The translations under genes and the position numbers were made by a program. Shown here piece by piece: positions 43,496-53,927 of a stretch of DNA of 64,000 nt. Within the stretch, counting starts at the first letter, position 1. Every line of letters starts with the position of its first letter. Below the pieces are notes generated by a model. It was not told where the DNA came from and did no database searches. It saw only the letters and a program-made list of their open reading frames with translations. The stretch is from Euborellia annulipes (lineage: Eukaryota; Arthropoda; Insecta; Dermaptera; Anisolabididae). The stretch covers positions 62,001 to 126,000 of the forward strand of contig JAKCPI010002471.1 in NCBI GenBank assembly GCA_023213315.1, given 5' to 3'.

Positions 43496-44852
43496 ATGTA
43501 TGATCTACTACAGGCAATTCAACAGATCAGTATACAAATGAAACAAAACTCAGTCAGGTTAGAACAAAACCTTTCAGCAGGAAACCCCAAGTTAGATGAA
43601 CAAACAATCAGGTTCGTAAATAAAATGAATGCAAGTATTGACTTAATGCAAACACAATTTAGTCAAAATAATAATAGAATAAAAGTAGGACAAAAGGCAA
43701 AAGAGGACGTTCAGGTCAAATTTCAACCTGATCCCGATCGGCAAAATAAATCAGAGTCTCCTGAGGATGATCGAAACGTCATATCATCGGAAGGGCCTGA
43801 ATCTCCGCCGAGTCCACCTCTAATAAACACCGAAACGTCACCGGCTGTTCACGCAATTAATATTGTAAATCCGGGCGGGTCGCACCGGTGCCTTGTGAAC
43901 AAAACCGACCCCTATTCAATAACACCTGAACATTCTAAATTGAACACCGAAACGTCACCGGCTGTTCACGCAATTGAAATTGTAAATCCGGGCGGGTCGC
44001 ACCGGTGCCTTGTGAACAAAACCGACCCCTATTCAATAACACCTGAACATTCTAAATTGAACACCGAAACGTCACCGGCTGTTCACGCAATTGAAATTGT
44101 AAATCCGGGCGGGTCGCACCGGTGCCTTGTGAACAAAACCGACCCCTATTCAATAACACCTGAACATTCTAAATTGAACACCGAAACGTCACCGGCTGTT
44201 CACGCAATTGAATATTGTAAATCCGGGCGGGTCGCACCGGTGCCTTGTGAACAAAACCGACCCCTATTCAATAACACCTGAACATCCTAAATTGAACACC
44301 GAAACGTCAGCGGCTGTCCGCGCAACGGTCGTTGTAAGTGCTGAAGAGTCGTTCAGACGCCTTGCGGACAAACCCGACTCACAACAAAAACCATCTATTA
44401 AGCATACTAATCAAATCACACCACAATCAAAATTATGTCTAAATATAACGAGGGAGGTCTGGGAAGCAGAATTCACCTCGCCAGATATTTTAAATTACAA
44501 CTTTCGTTACACAGGTACAACATATTTCTCACCTGTAAAACCAGAATTCTTCTATATCGAATATATGATTGATTATCAACTTTTTAGTGTGAGACATTAT
44601 AAGATAATTATGATTACCGCCTCTGGAAATCAATATTACGAATATTTTTATTATTATAGAAGATATCTGCCATTACCAGAACCGATTCCCACGGAAACTA
44701 CTACTCACCTTGCACCTATGCAACCTTTAATAGAGCCCAGTACTACCTGGATCTATTATATAAAGAAAATTTACGAATATTATAGGGAACATCATACGAC
44801 GTTTGCCTGTAAACGTCTCCCTAAAAAGCACCATTCGCGTTTTAAATCATAA
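43496..44852 (+). CDS. LTR-element internal ORF with 39-residue tandem repeats (one frameshift)
   Basis: Product not recognised. The first about 70 residues look coiled-coil (LLQAIQQISIQMKQN, FVNKMNASIDLMQTQF), then an acidic/proline linker (SPEDDRN, ESPPSPP), then four 117-bp (39-codon) units each starting NTETSPAVHAI and containing NPGGSHRCLVNKTDPYSITP, then a diverged fifth unit. After this comes an aromatic-rich tail (EFFYIEYMIDYQLF, YYEYFYYYRRYLP) to a stop at 44852. Unit four has one extra base near 44213, so the frame closes at 44281 and the rest reads in the next frame from 44208; either a real break or an assembly slip. ATG at 43496 is the first in frame; another ATG at 43467 is out of frame. 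It occupies the gag position but shows no zinc knuckle. Confidence 0.6.
43826..44300 (+). repeat. 117-bp tandem repeat array in the ORF
   Basis: Period 117 bp measured from AACACCGAAACG starts at 43826, 43943, 44060 and 44177; the next start, 44295, is 118 away because of the inserted base. The first four units are nearly identical, so expansion is recent. A divisible-by-three period suggests selection for an open frame when it expanded. Confidence 0.88.
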
Positions 44853-46348
44853 AGAAATCCGCCATTACTACGAACATGAAACCATTTAAACAGACCTGAC
44901 TTTGACTAACAAAATTTTATCATAATTATGATTCCTGTAATTTTAATTTTAATTAAGAAAATTTTATTTAGATAAAACAAGCCCAAATTATTAAACACAG
45001 CTATTCTCTATAAATTTTAAATCAATTAAATGTGTATATGAATGAAAAGAAATCAATGAATTTAAAGTTAAAGTTTTTGAATGAATTTTTTTTGAATAAA
45101 ATAAAATATTTTTACAAATACTATTTACTATTAATATTATGTTAAATATCAATGAATTTGTCCCTTGAAATTCCCTGTTAAATTCTATCCATGAATGAAA
45201 AAGAAATATTTTTATAATTTATTTAAATCTTCTCAATAGATAATGATAAAAATTTATATACATAGATAAAATGAAATGAAAAAAAAAAAAAAATTTTAAT
45301 ATCAAAGTAATCACAACTCTTTAAACTATGATTTAATAAATTGTTAATTAAATATTGTATGAAGCAATTATAGAATGATAATAATTAAAGTTCAAATCAC
45401 TTGAAATATTAATATTAAGATTAAAGTAAAAACTATCAAAGATTCTCATAAAACAAATGAATAACAATTAAACAGATAATTAAAGAAATTAATAAATTGA
45501 TATCCCGACGTTTTAAAACAAAATAAAATAAATAAAAAATATGTTAAATTGGAAGAAATCAAGTAATTATACCCACATTTTTAAATAGCAATTATTATTA
45601 TAAAAAAGCAATTATTATGAATAAAATATTGTCTGAGTGAGACTGGAGGATGTTTTCTTGAGGTGTTTTTTTATTTGAAGTCGTGTTAGGGAGGATTATT
45701 TGGGTTGTTGCTTCGAATCAGTTGATAGTAAATCTGTTTAGTTTGAATTATAATAAATTTTGGGAAGGAAAGGTATCCATTGAAAGATTGGATTCAAATT
45801 CTAAAGATAGTATAATGTGTAGGACATTGGTCCTGGCCCAAGTGGCAAATTAAATAAATAAAAATATATTTTGGAGCAAAGTCTCCTGGCATTGAAGCCA
45901 TATATTATATTATAAATAATTTTCGGGAGATGAATACCCCTAGAAAAAGGCAGTGTATTCACCCCTTTACTATTCTTATTCCGGGCAGGAAAGCCATAAA
46001 TAGGCAACCTGACCCCATTTATTATATTGAAGCTTTGTGGTTGATGGAAGGAAAATGAATTCCAAATACTTGAAAGTGGAGCCTGACTGACCTAAGTTTG
46101 TCTGTCTGAGCTACTGTATATCGGCGGTTGGATGTGATAATCCTGGTGATCTTTCCGAAGCACGGAAGATTATGGGAAGGCATCGGGGGAGATATCGGCC
46201 GGAAACGCTCAGCCAATATTCTCGCGTAAAAAAGTTAATAACAAAGTAAAAATAAAATAATCTTGATTTCTTTCACCCTTCAAATTTTTAACTCAAAAAA
46301 AGATTTTATCCATTGTCTTCGACGATAAAATCTCTTTGAGTCGGGGGA
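44853..46348. other. LTR-element 3' non-coding interior
   Basis: About 1.5 kb, very AT-rich to 45600, then more balanced (45640-46250) without an open frame of note, ending in the polypurine tract before the 3' LTR. The stretch after 45640 may be host-derived or a decayed part of a larger parent element. Confidence 0.5.
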
Positions 46349-47317
46349 TGTTACCCTATAGGCGAATTAGCCACCTTTTATTAATTTAATTAATTATAAA
46401 AAATAAAATATGAGAATACTATTTGATTAAATATTATGTGATTTCGTATCTAACAAATATTAATTAATAATATCAAATTCATTTCATCTTATTATACAAA
46501 AGAATTATTTTGCAATTTTATATTAAATAAATTATAAATTTGATTAAATTGAAAATTTTGTGCGGCGACGATGACGCGAAAGGGTGCGCGCGCCGCGAAG
46601 AGACAAAGGGTGAAACGGCATTGAGAGCCTAGATGCCGGAGAGACTACACGTCTTGTATTACACTCTCTCTCCAACCCTTTATAATTAATCCCAATTTCT
46701 CATCAATTACAATTAATTACACGTTTAATTTACTCTCAATCAACTACAACAAATTATTTATTTTGTGATGTGTTAAAAAACCACCGAAATTCATATCTTC
46801 AAAGAAGAATCACATTATCAACGACCATTGGTCACTTCACCGCTGGCTGACTTGGACCACCACCGGTAGCAGCAAATGTCTTCGTGGGAGCCACATCAAA
46901 GATAAGATTTTCATCGGTTCCCTTTCCCCTCAGTGCAGTGCTTAATAAAAAGCTAGCTTTTGTTTTATAAAAAAAAAAATATATATTTAATTATAATAAA
47001 AATTTTGCATCCAAGCTTGGTATTAAATATAAATAAATATTAAAAATATAAAATCATTAAAGTTAACATAAAAATTGAAAACTTTGAACAATCAATACTT
47101 TTAATTACACTTTAATCTTAATTAGTATAATAAAACTAAGTCATTAATCTTTATATATCAAAGAAGCAGATACTCTTAATAATTACAAACATAAAAAAAA
47201 TATTTCTTTTTTTGAATAAATTAAAAAACATATTAATCTGAAAAATCTCGACTTTGCTTTGTTTACCCCCCACAACTTTAAATATAAGAGATTTCTTTTC
47301 AGCACATTAATATAACA
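46349..47317 (+). repeat. 3' LTR
   Basis: Near-identical to the 5' LTR with a few substitutions and A-run length changes; followed by AGCT. Confidence 0.9.
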
Positions 47318-47321
47318 AGCT

Positions 47322-47771
47322 TTAATAATGTCATCCAAAAGCCCTAATAATCCCAAACAGGTTAAAATAATAATATCAAATTTTAATTTGTTAAATTACA
47401 ATATCGAATTTTTTTATTTCGATTAGCCAAAAAACGAGTCACTCCATTAAATTAATTAAAATTTATTCCCGGAGAGGAGGAAGAGGACACGCTGCCCATG
47501 TGTCGATCATCTTTGACAATTTTATTTATTTATTTATTCAAAAAGAAAAGAAGCGGAAGGCCAAGAGGTCAGTCGTTTCGTTTCTTTCTTTGTGATGACT
47601 CTGAGAGCGACTTTGATTGTAACTCGATACCCCACAACAGTTGATTGCTATTCATTTATGTGCCTTAACGTTGCCCGATTTCCATTCGAGTGTTAATCAA
47701 GGATGGGAAATGCGCATGCATAACCACTGATTAGTTATAGAGGGCCTCGATGTGTGTGTCTGCCTGCTTGG

Positions 47772-47805
<34 letters not shown>

Positions 47806-48060
47806 CTTCCTTTAAAACCAGGACAACAGACGACTATGAATTCAAAATTATCTAAGAAAGTAGTTATTGGTGAATGAACTTAGGGTAAACATATGACAGG
47901 AGACGGAAAATGGAAGCTTAAATAACAAAAAAACTAATTAAAATATTGTATCTAAAAAAAAAAATTGTATTTTAAAGAAGTTAACTGGAAGATAGGCAAC
48001 AAAAATGACCAACTCATTTGTTCATTTTAGATTAATTGTTCGATTCTAGACGCGTTATTT
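47322..48060. other. low-repeat stretch with CT microsatellite
   Basis: CT run at 47782-47803. The patch 47600-47770 is more GC-rich (GAGAGCGACTTTGATTG, GGGCCTCGATGTGTG). No coding or mobile match. Confidence 0.4.
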
Positions 48061-48099
48061 GAATAATATAACGGGGGGGGGGGGGTAATATATATATTG

Positions 48100-48230
48100 G
48101 GGGTCCAGGCATTCTTATTTAAGCCATTTGGTATCCAAATGGCTCAAATAAAATCATACTGCCTCATCCGAACCCTCGACCCTTGGTATACAAGACAGGC
48201 GCGCTACCGACTGAGCCAAGCCCGAGGGCG
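48100..48230 (-). mobile_element. tRNA-derived SINE (S1), minus, 3'-truncated
   Basis: Minus strand: GCCCTCGGGCTTGGCTCAGTCGG head, GGGTCGAGGGTTCGG B-box, then AAGCCATTTGG and CCTGGACCCCC. Adjacent, in the same orientation, to the next SINE. Confidence 0.8.
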
Positions 48231-48241
48231 ATGTAAAATTT

Positions 48242-48486
48242 TTTTTAAAAACATCCACACTTTTTTCTCACTCACATTCACACAGTCTTTTCGGCAACTT
48301 AGGCCATTTAAAACTTTGACGATAACCGTCATTGATTATATACACATATTAGGGGTCCAGGCATTCTTATTTAAGCCATTTGGTATCCAAATTCCTTAAA
48401 TAAAATTATCGGACTGCCTGGGGTCCGAACCCGCGACGTTCGGTATACGAGGTTAGCACTCTAACCCCTACACCAAGCCCCGAGGG
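48242..48486 (-). mobile_element. tRNA-derived SINE (S1), minus, full length
   Basis: Head GCCCTCGGGGCTTGGTGTAGGGG, B-box GGGTTCGGACCCC, body, TTAAATGGCCTAAGTTGCCG, TGTGTGAATGTGAGTGAG tail. Flanked by ATGTAAAATTT (48231-48241 and 48487-48497), which is X sequence at the same position hit at 24444 and 38132. Confidence 0.85.
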
Positions 48487-48528
48487 CATGTAAAATTTAT
48501 AAACATGGAAAAATATTTATATTTTGTT

Positions 48529-48799
48529 AAATTAAAATTAAATATACAATTTAAACACTAGGTTATTTGTTTCAAAGGTTTTATTAATTAAAAATTAACA
48601 CTTGATACGTATTTCGACAATTTCTTGTCATCATCAGAAGTGATTACATGTTTGATGATGAAAGGAATGTGAAATACGTATCAAGTGTTAATTTTTAATT
48701 AATAAAACCTTTGAAACAAATAACCTAGTGTTTAATTTGTATATTTAATTTTAATTTACAAAATGTTTCAACGAGAACCTACGGTCGAAAGTTTAAATC
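48529..48799. mobile_element. palindromic hammerhead-motif retroelement with 12-bp TSD
   Basis: Flanked by TTATATTTTGTT (48517-48528, 48800-48811), an exact duplication of X sequence: 271 bp. Arms AATTAAAATTAAATATACAA...AAACACTAGGTTATTTGTT are inverted, with a unique tail (TTTCAACGAGAACCTACGG). The minus arm has an intact motif; the plus arm is degraded (TTGATGA). Confidence 0.9.
48604..48637 (-). ncRNA. hammerhead-ribozyme-like motif, extended palindromic stem III
   Basis: The best formed copy: stem I CACTT/AAGTG (5 bp), CTGATGA, stem II GACAA-GAAA-TTGTC (5 bp with a tetraloop), GAAA, then TACGTA and TC. The stem III segment ATACGTAT is an 8-nt perfect palindrome, longer than the ACGT of other copies. 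Confidence 0.7.
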
Positions 48800-49116
48800 T
48801 TATATTTTGTTACCAAGGAAACCATTTCTCCTATCTTTCTTATCAATTACAAGAGTAAAGTGTGCTTCAAGAGATTTCAATGAGAATATACAATTTAAAG
48901 AGCATCTAAAAAATAAATGATTTTTGAATTTTAATCAAAATCGTTGGACCCAATTTTGAGAAAATCGAAAAAAAAAACTGAAAAATTACTTCAGTAAAGT
49001 ATTAGTACTCTTTGGTCCATTTTGTTCAAAAGTTTCGTGTCATGTGCTAGAGGGGTGCCTAACTTAAATATAAAATTTCAAATCCTTAAACTCTTTAGAT
49101 GTCTTATACTGCCTTA

Positions 49117-49182
49117 TTAATCGGGGGGCAAATCATCTTGAACCCCCCCCCCCCCCATCAAAAATTTCTGGCTACGCCTATG
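49117..49182 (+). repeat. hAT MITE (CATAGG family) right end fragment
   Basis: Poly-C then CAAAAATTTCTGGCTACGCCTATG, the right end seen at 25519; the left part is missing. Confidence 0.6.
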
Positions 49183-50060
49183 GCTAGCGACGTCAGTTTA
49201 TTAAGTTTTAAAAAAGCGAGTATATCTCTTCAAAAAAAGACCTATCAAATGTAAATATTAGACTTTTATCTCCTCGCTTGGGTTACATGAAATATCTATT
49301 AAATAAAATAAATTTATTTTGTAACTGATAAAGCTTTAAAATGGATAGGCCTACTTCTAAATAATAAATTCTTTAATTATTAGAGGCCATTTTATTTTTT
49401 TTTATCGATCAGATGATTTAATAAATAATTTAAACTAAGACAAGTGCGAGGTTGAAAAAAAAATATTCCTTCTAATATTGATTAGGACGGAAAGAGAAAT
49501 AAGAAAAAAAAAATTAAGTGTATTTAGTGAAAGTCTACAAATTTGAATGTGCAATATCAGAATGACCTGAATGCTTTTGCTTTCTACCTGAGGGCCATCA
49601 GCCAACGTCCAGGACAGATAGCTTATCAGCCTCGAAGCTACTGATAAGGCTAACTGACTGTCTGGCTTACTGAAGAATACCTCTCGCTAGGACTGGTGAA
49701 AATTCTACATATAAATATTTTTTTAATTTATTAATTGAATGAAATATAAATTCATCCATGACCCCAAAAATTTAAAAAGAAATTAAGAATGTATTTTTCC
49801 AACTTGAGGGATTTTCTTTTAAGTGACCTAGTAATAGTGTCTTTAGAATAAATCGGTTTTATTAATATATAATGAGATTATAAATAGGCAATAGAGAGAG
49901 AATATCGATCGAGATATTTAAAAACCAAAGAAGGGAGGAATTTAGACTCGATGATGAAAGTGTCAGGGAATTTCTAATACACAAAAACAAAACGGAACGG
50001 TAAAAGCTCAACTCTCCCCTCAAAGCAAATAAAGTACAAAATAACAACAAAAACTAAAAA
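49183..50060. other. low-repeat stretch
   Basis: No mobile element recognised apart from the hairpin at 49600-49665. The short frames are not supported. Confidence 0.4.
49600..49665 (+). ncRNA. isolated stem-loop (pre-miRNA-sized), speculative
   Basis: CCAGGACAG, TAGC and TTATCAG pair with CTGATAA, GCTA and CTGTCTGG around an 11-nt loop; about 19 pairs with a 1x5 internal loop. Base composition is higher in GC than the flanks and it is not repeated here. The asymmetric internal loop weakens a microRNA call. Confidence 0.25.
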
Positions 50061-50066
50061 AAAAAA

Positions 50067-50629
50067 TCTGGTGTGACTGTAGCACAGCACACAACTTTCT
50101 TTTACCTTCGATAATCGAAAGTTGTGTTCTGTTTATAAGAATGGGAAAATATTTATATTTTGTTATGTTACCATTGCAACCATTTCCCCTTTTTCCTATG
50201 AAGTACAGGAGTAAAGTCTGCTTCAAACAATTGTGAGAGCAAAATGTGAAAATATACCTTTTAAAGAGCATCGAAAAATAATTGATTTTTGAATTTTAAT
50301 CAAAATCGTTGGGCGAATTTTGAGAAAATCGAAAAAAAAAAACTGAAAAAGTACATCAATAAAGTACTAGTACTTTCTGGCCGATTTTGTTTAAAAGCTT
50401 ATTTTCACGTTCCAGGGGGGTGTCTAACTTAAATATAAAATTTCATACTCATAGCTCAATTCCTTCATGCTTAAAATCGAACACAGACACACAGACAGAC
50501 TATGTTGCGAAAACCACTTTTTTGGATTCAGGGAACTTCAAAACGTGTATATCCATTAAAATCTGGACATCGAATTTTTGCCATGAATCCAATACTTTCT
50601 CTCTCTATATATAGAGGTAAGAGAAAGTA
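50067..50629 (-). mobile_element. X family element, near complete
   Basis: Right hairpin CTGGTGTGACTG...GTTGTGTTCTG (partly deleted), full body, left hairpin GGTAAGAGAAAGTA. Confidence 0.85.
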
Positions 50630-50899
50630 AAAATAATAAATTTAAATGAAACATACTACATCGTTACATTCGACTATATCGACTCCGATTACATGAAACA
50701 TCCTTGTCCTGGTTCGATTTCAGGGGAAGAAGGGGCAAGGGAGGGTCTACAAAGAATTAATTAATTTTAAACTGGTCACCGTTGGCTCTAGTTCAAACAT
50801 TATGCTTTAATAGGAGAATTAAATTCATGTATGATACACAAGGTTTTTTGTTTCCCCCACCAGATCTCATCTACTTGGAACATTTTAATAAGAAGAGAA

Positions 50900-51070
50900 T
50901 AGGAGCTATTAATTACTTTCGTATTTTTTCATTTATTCCTACTTTTTGGCTGATATTTTGGACCAGATATGGCCATCTTCAGAATTATAAATATTATAAA
51001 AATTATTTTAATTTCTAGCTCTGAAGATGACAATACCCGAACGAAACGTCATAAGAGGAAAAAATTAATA
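50900..51070. mobile_element. degenerate hammerhead-motif palindrome
   Basis: Left arm (minus) CTGAAGATGGCCATATCTGGTCCAAAATATC and right arm (plus) CTGAAGATGACAATACCCGAACGAAACGTC lie between loosely inverted flanks. Neither arm keeps a complete core plus stem II. The frames across it are incidental. Confidence 0.45.
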
Positions 51071-52458
51071 ACTGCATTCTTTCATTATCAAAAGCTCTTG
51101 AAGAAAGTCTTATGCAGTATGCCAAAACAAACAAAAACTCTTAAAGCAACATGTTTTTATCTTCGTGTCTTTGTTAGACATATCAATGAAATTTCAAATG
51201 AAAACAAAAAAATACCCCTTTGATAACCCAATCGGGTTTTAATTGAAATAATGAGAGAGGCAATATGCAACAAAAAATCAAAAAATAATAAAAAAAATAT
51301 ATATATAAACATAGAAGAAGCAATGGGGATAATATTAATAAATCATTAAAAAAAAAAAAAAAAAAAATAGGACAATGGCAATCAATCAGTTGAATGAGTT
51401 GTATTGATTTCATTACATTTCGATATGCGGTATAAAATGAGAGAATCCCGTACACGAAAGACAGAGACATGCTACGTGTATTTTGATCGATGCCATTTGC
51501 CTTCAAAGAAATACTAATATTACTTAACTTGTCAAAAAACATTGATTTCTAAGAGAAATTTTAATCTCTTGCTCATTTAATCAATGTATGTATAATATAA
51601 GAAATGAAAATTTTTATATATTGCTTGAGCAATATAAAGAGGGAATCAAAGGGTAAGATTTGACTGGTGGTAGAGGGAGGGTTTCCAGAGCATGGAAGGC
51701 ATTTGGGGTGAGATCCCAGGAGCTCGATATCTAACAAAAAGCCAACAATGCACTATTCTAAATGAACGCTTAAGATAGTGACAATGCAAATATTGATATA
51801 AGGAGTGTGGAGGTTCAGGTCCTAAGCAGCCAAATCAAAATTGAATTAAATTAATTGGTCTGGGATTCTTTGGAGAAAAACGTCAACCCGTAGTCTAATG
51901 AGCAGTAAGAAGTAACAGTTACTAATTAGCATACTCTCTTCTTTAAAAAAAAAATAATAATAATTTGAAAAATCAATAAGAAATTGGTCGTTAGTTGTAT
52001 TAAATATTTATGATTTCGGGAATGAATTATCAAAAGAAAATCCCTTTACCGGAAATGCCTCAGGTTGACAAACCGAATGGGGAGGTCACTCTCAAGAGGG
52101 TAGGAAGGCATGTTTAGACCCATTAATAGATAAAGAAAAAAATCCAGAAATAATCAATAAACAAAAGAAAGACTTTCAAAGACACGAGGCTGCCCTAAAA
52201 CGGGAGGCAAAATGCAAAATGTACAGTCGGTGTTATTTTATATATTATCCATTTCAACAAAAAGAGGACTTTGGTTCAATAATTAATAAATAAAAACTAA
52301 AACAAATTAAATTTGGAACATTAACGTCCCATTTGAGGCACAAATAAAGGATCTTAAGACCCGATTTCCTGTTTCAAATTCAATTGTAAGATGTAAGACG
52401 AGCTTAAGATCTAAGATGTGATGGTGCAAACGGGCATAGACCCACTTAAGACTGTTTT
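51071..52458. other. low-repeat stretch
   Basis: Poly-A near 51346-51367; otherwise unassigned. The patch 51660-51930 is more balanced in composition but has no open frame with splice sites. Confidence 0.4.
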
Positions 52459-53105
52459 TACTTCCTATTAACTCTATATATTTTAATATAGAGAGAGAGA
52501 AAGTATTGGATTCATGTCAAAAATTCGATGTCGAGATTTTGATGGATATACATGTTTTGAGGTCCCCTGAATCCAAAAAAAGTGGTTTTCGCGACATGGT
52601 CTATCTGTCTGTGTTCAATTTTAAGCATGAAGGAATTGAGTTACGAGGTTGGAATTGTATATTTAGGTTAGGCACCCTGCTGAGGAAGTGGCACAGAAGC
52701 TTTTGATCAAAATCAGCCAAAGAGTACTAGTACTTTACTGATGTAGTTTTTCAGTTTTTTACCGATTTTCTCAAATCGCTCCAACGATTTTGATTAAAAT
52801 TCAAAAATCAATAATTTGTTAGATGTTCTTTGAAATGTATATTCTTATTTTGCAATTGAAATCTTCTGAAGACCACTTTACTCTTGAACTTCATAAGGAA
52901 GATAGAAAGAAATGGTTGCCATGGTAACAAAATATAATTATTTTTTCATACTTATAAACCCAAAAAGGGAAAAAAGGGGCATTTTACATCTTGAATTCAA
53001 ATGTACCGTACTGTCGGAACCTAAATATATGTCGTCACTAAAAATCTGTGAAAAGCACACCCTTTGGCAAGAGAAAGTTGTGTGCTATGCGACCAGTCAC
53101 ACCAT
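52459..53105 (+). mobile_element. X family element, near full length
   Basis: Left hairpin ACTTCCTATTAACTC...GAGAGAGAAAGTA, all body blocks, right hairpin shortened (GAAAAGCACACCC...CAGTCACACCA). Confidence 0.85.
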
Positions 53106-53189
53106 ATTTTTTGGGATTAAAAAAATAAAATAAATATATTGCAAGGAGTAGTGAATGAATGTATAATTTATAATGAAGAGATAAAGGCA

Positions 53190-53480
53190 ACCAAAGCAAA
53201 ATAAAATTTTTTTTTTGTTTTATTGAATAATAATGTTGACGTTTCGGCCTTCATCAGGACATGTGTTTTATTTGCCTCGAGCTTCGAGGGGCTCTTGGCT
53301 GAGTGATGGTCACTCATGAACCACAAATCATGAATGTTCGAACTATGTCAGGAGCCACTCTAAGCTCGAGGCAAATAAAACACATGTCCTGATAAAGGCC
53401 GGAAGAATCAGCCGAAACGTCGACATTGTTGCATAATAAAGCAAAATAAAATTGTTTTTCTTTATTTTGCTTTGGCTGCC
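53190..53480. mobile_element. palindromic hammerhead-motif retroelement
   Basis: Outer blocks GCAACCAAAGCAAAATAAAA and TTATTTTGCTTTGGCTGC are inverted, as are ACATGTGTTTTATTTGCCTCG and its mirror. Minus motif near 53238-53257, plus motif 53389-53421. The right part has an extra GGAAGAATCA in stem II. Confidence 0.75.
53389..53421 (+). ncRNA. hammerhead-ribozyme-like motif
   Basis: Stem I ATGTC/GACAT (5 bp), core CTGATAA (conserved G changed to A), stem II GGC...GCC, GAAACGTC. The minus-arm copy keeps CTGATGA but has only GGCC as stem II. Confidence 0.5.
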
Positions 53481-53927
53481 TAAATCTATTCATTATAAAA
53501 TAAATATATTTTGTAAAAGAGTGATGAAACTGGGCCGCAAAAATATTCAAGGTGGGCCGCAAGTTGGCCACCCCTGGCTTACATGGAAGTAATTAATAAA
53601 AATATTTTCTGTATTTTTAGTATCTCAAGTATCTTCTCATCTTTATATTATATTCATCTGTTTAGGGGTTAATGTCTTCAGAGAAAAGATAAGGATGAGA
53701 TAGAGAGAAGGAGAACAGATAAAGAATTTTCTTTCTCTTTATATCTTTTAAAATATCCCCATATTTGGGAGATTATTCTAAGAAAGTCATTCTCTAGTCT
53801 CTGATTTGGGTATCAAAAAATGAGACGAAAGAGAGAAGAAATGCCAGACCAGTTCGCATAGTCGTTATTTTTTAAATGTAATTAATAAGGGAATATGGAG
53901 ATGTTTTAATATATATACAGTCTACTC

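Larger units (their letters stand above)
41997..47317 (+). mobile_element. complete non-autonomous LTR retrotransposon
   Basis: Two near-identical LTRs of about 970 bp (41997-42969, 46349-47317) with TG...CA ends, flanked by AGCT (41993-41996, 47318-47321). A primer-binding-like TGG starts right after the 5' LTR and a purine-rich GAGTCGGGGGA precedes the 3' LTR. The 3.4 kb interior has one ORF region (43496-44852) and no protease, reverse transcriptase, RNase H or integrase. LTRs differ at roughly ten positions, so the insertion is fairly recent. It must use another element's enzymes. Gypsy- versus BEL-type cannot be decided. Confidence 0.92.
48487..49097 (-). mobile_element. X family element with nested hammerhead-motif element
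   Basis: Minus-strand X from the ATGTAAAATTTATAAACATGG block to CTTAAATATAAAATTTCA; left and right hairpins absent. Interrupted by 48529-48799. Confidence 0.8.

Noticed and set aside
43761..44310. Repeated GAAACGTC boxes in the LTR-element ORF as ribozymes
   Set aside because: One copy (43761) has CTGAGGA before it, but no stem I pairing and no usable stem II; the tandem units have CTGAACA. The box is shared by all units because they are duplicates. Kept as coding repeat.
41997..47317. Endogenous retrovirus with envelope
   Set aside because: No pol or env coding; the only ORF lacks a signal peptide or transmembrane features typical of envelope proteins.
49620..49632. TAGCTTATCAG as a miR-21 homologue
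   Set aside because: Eleven shared bases only; miR-21 is a vertebrate family and the hairpin arrangement differs.
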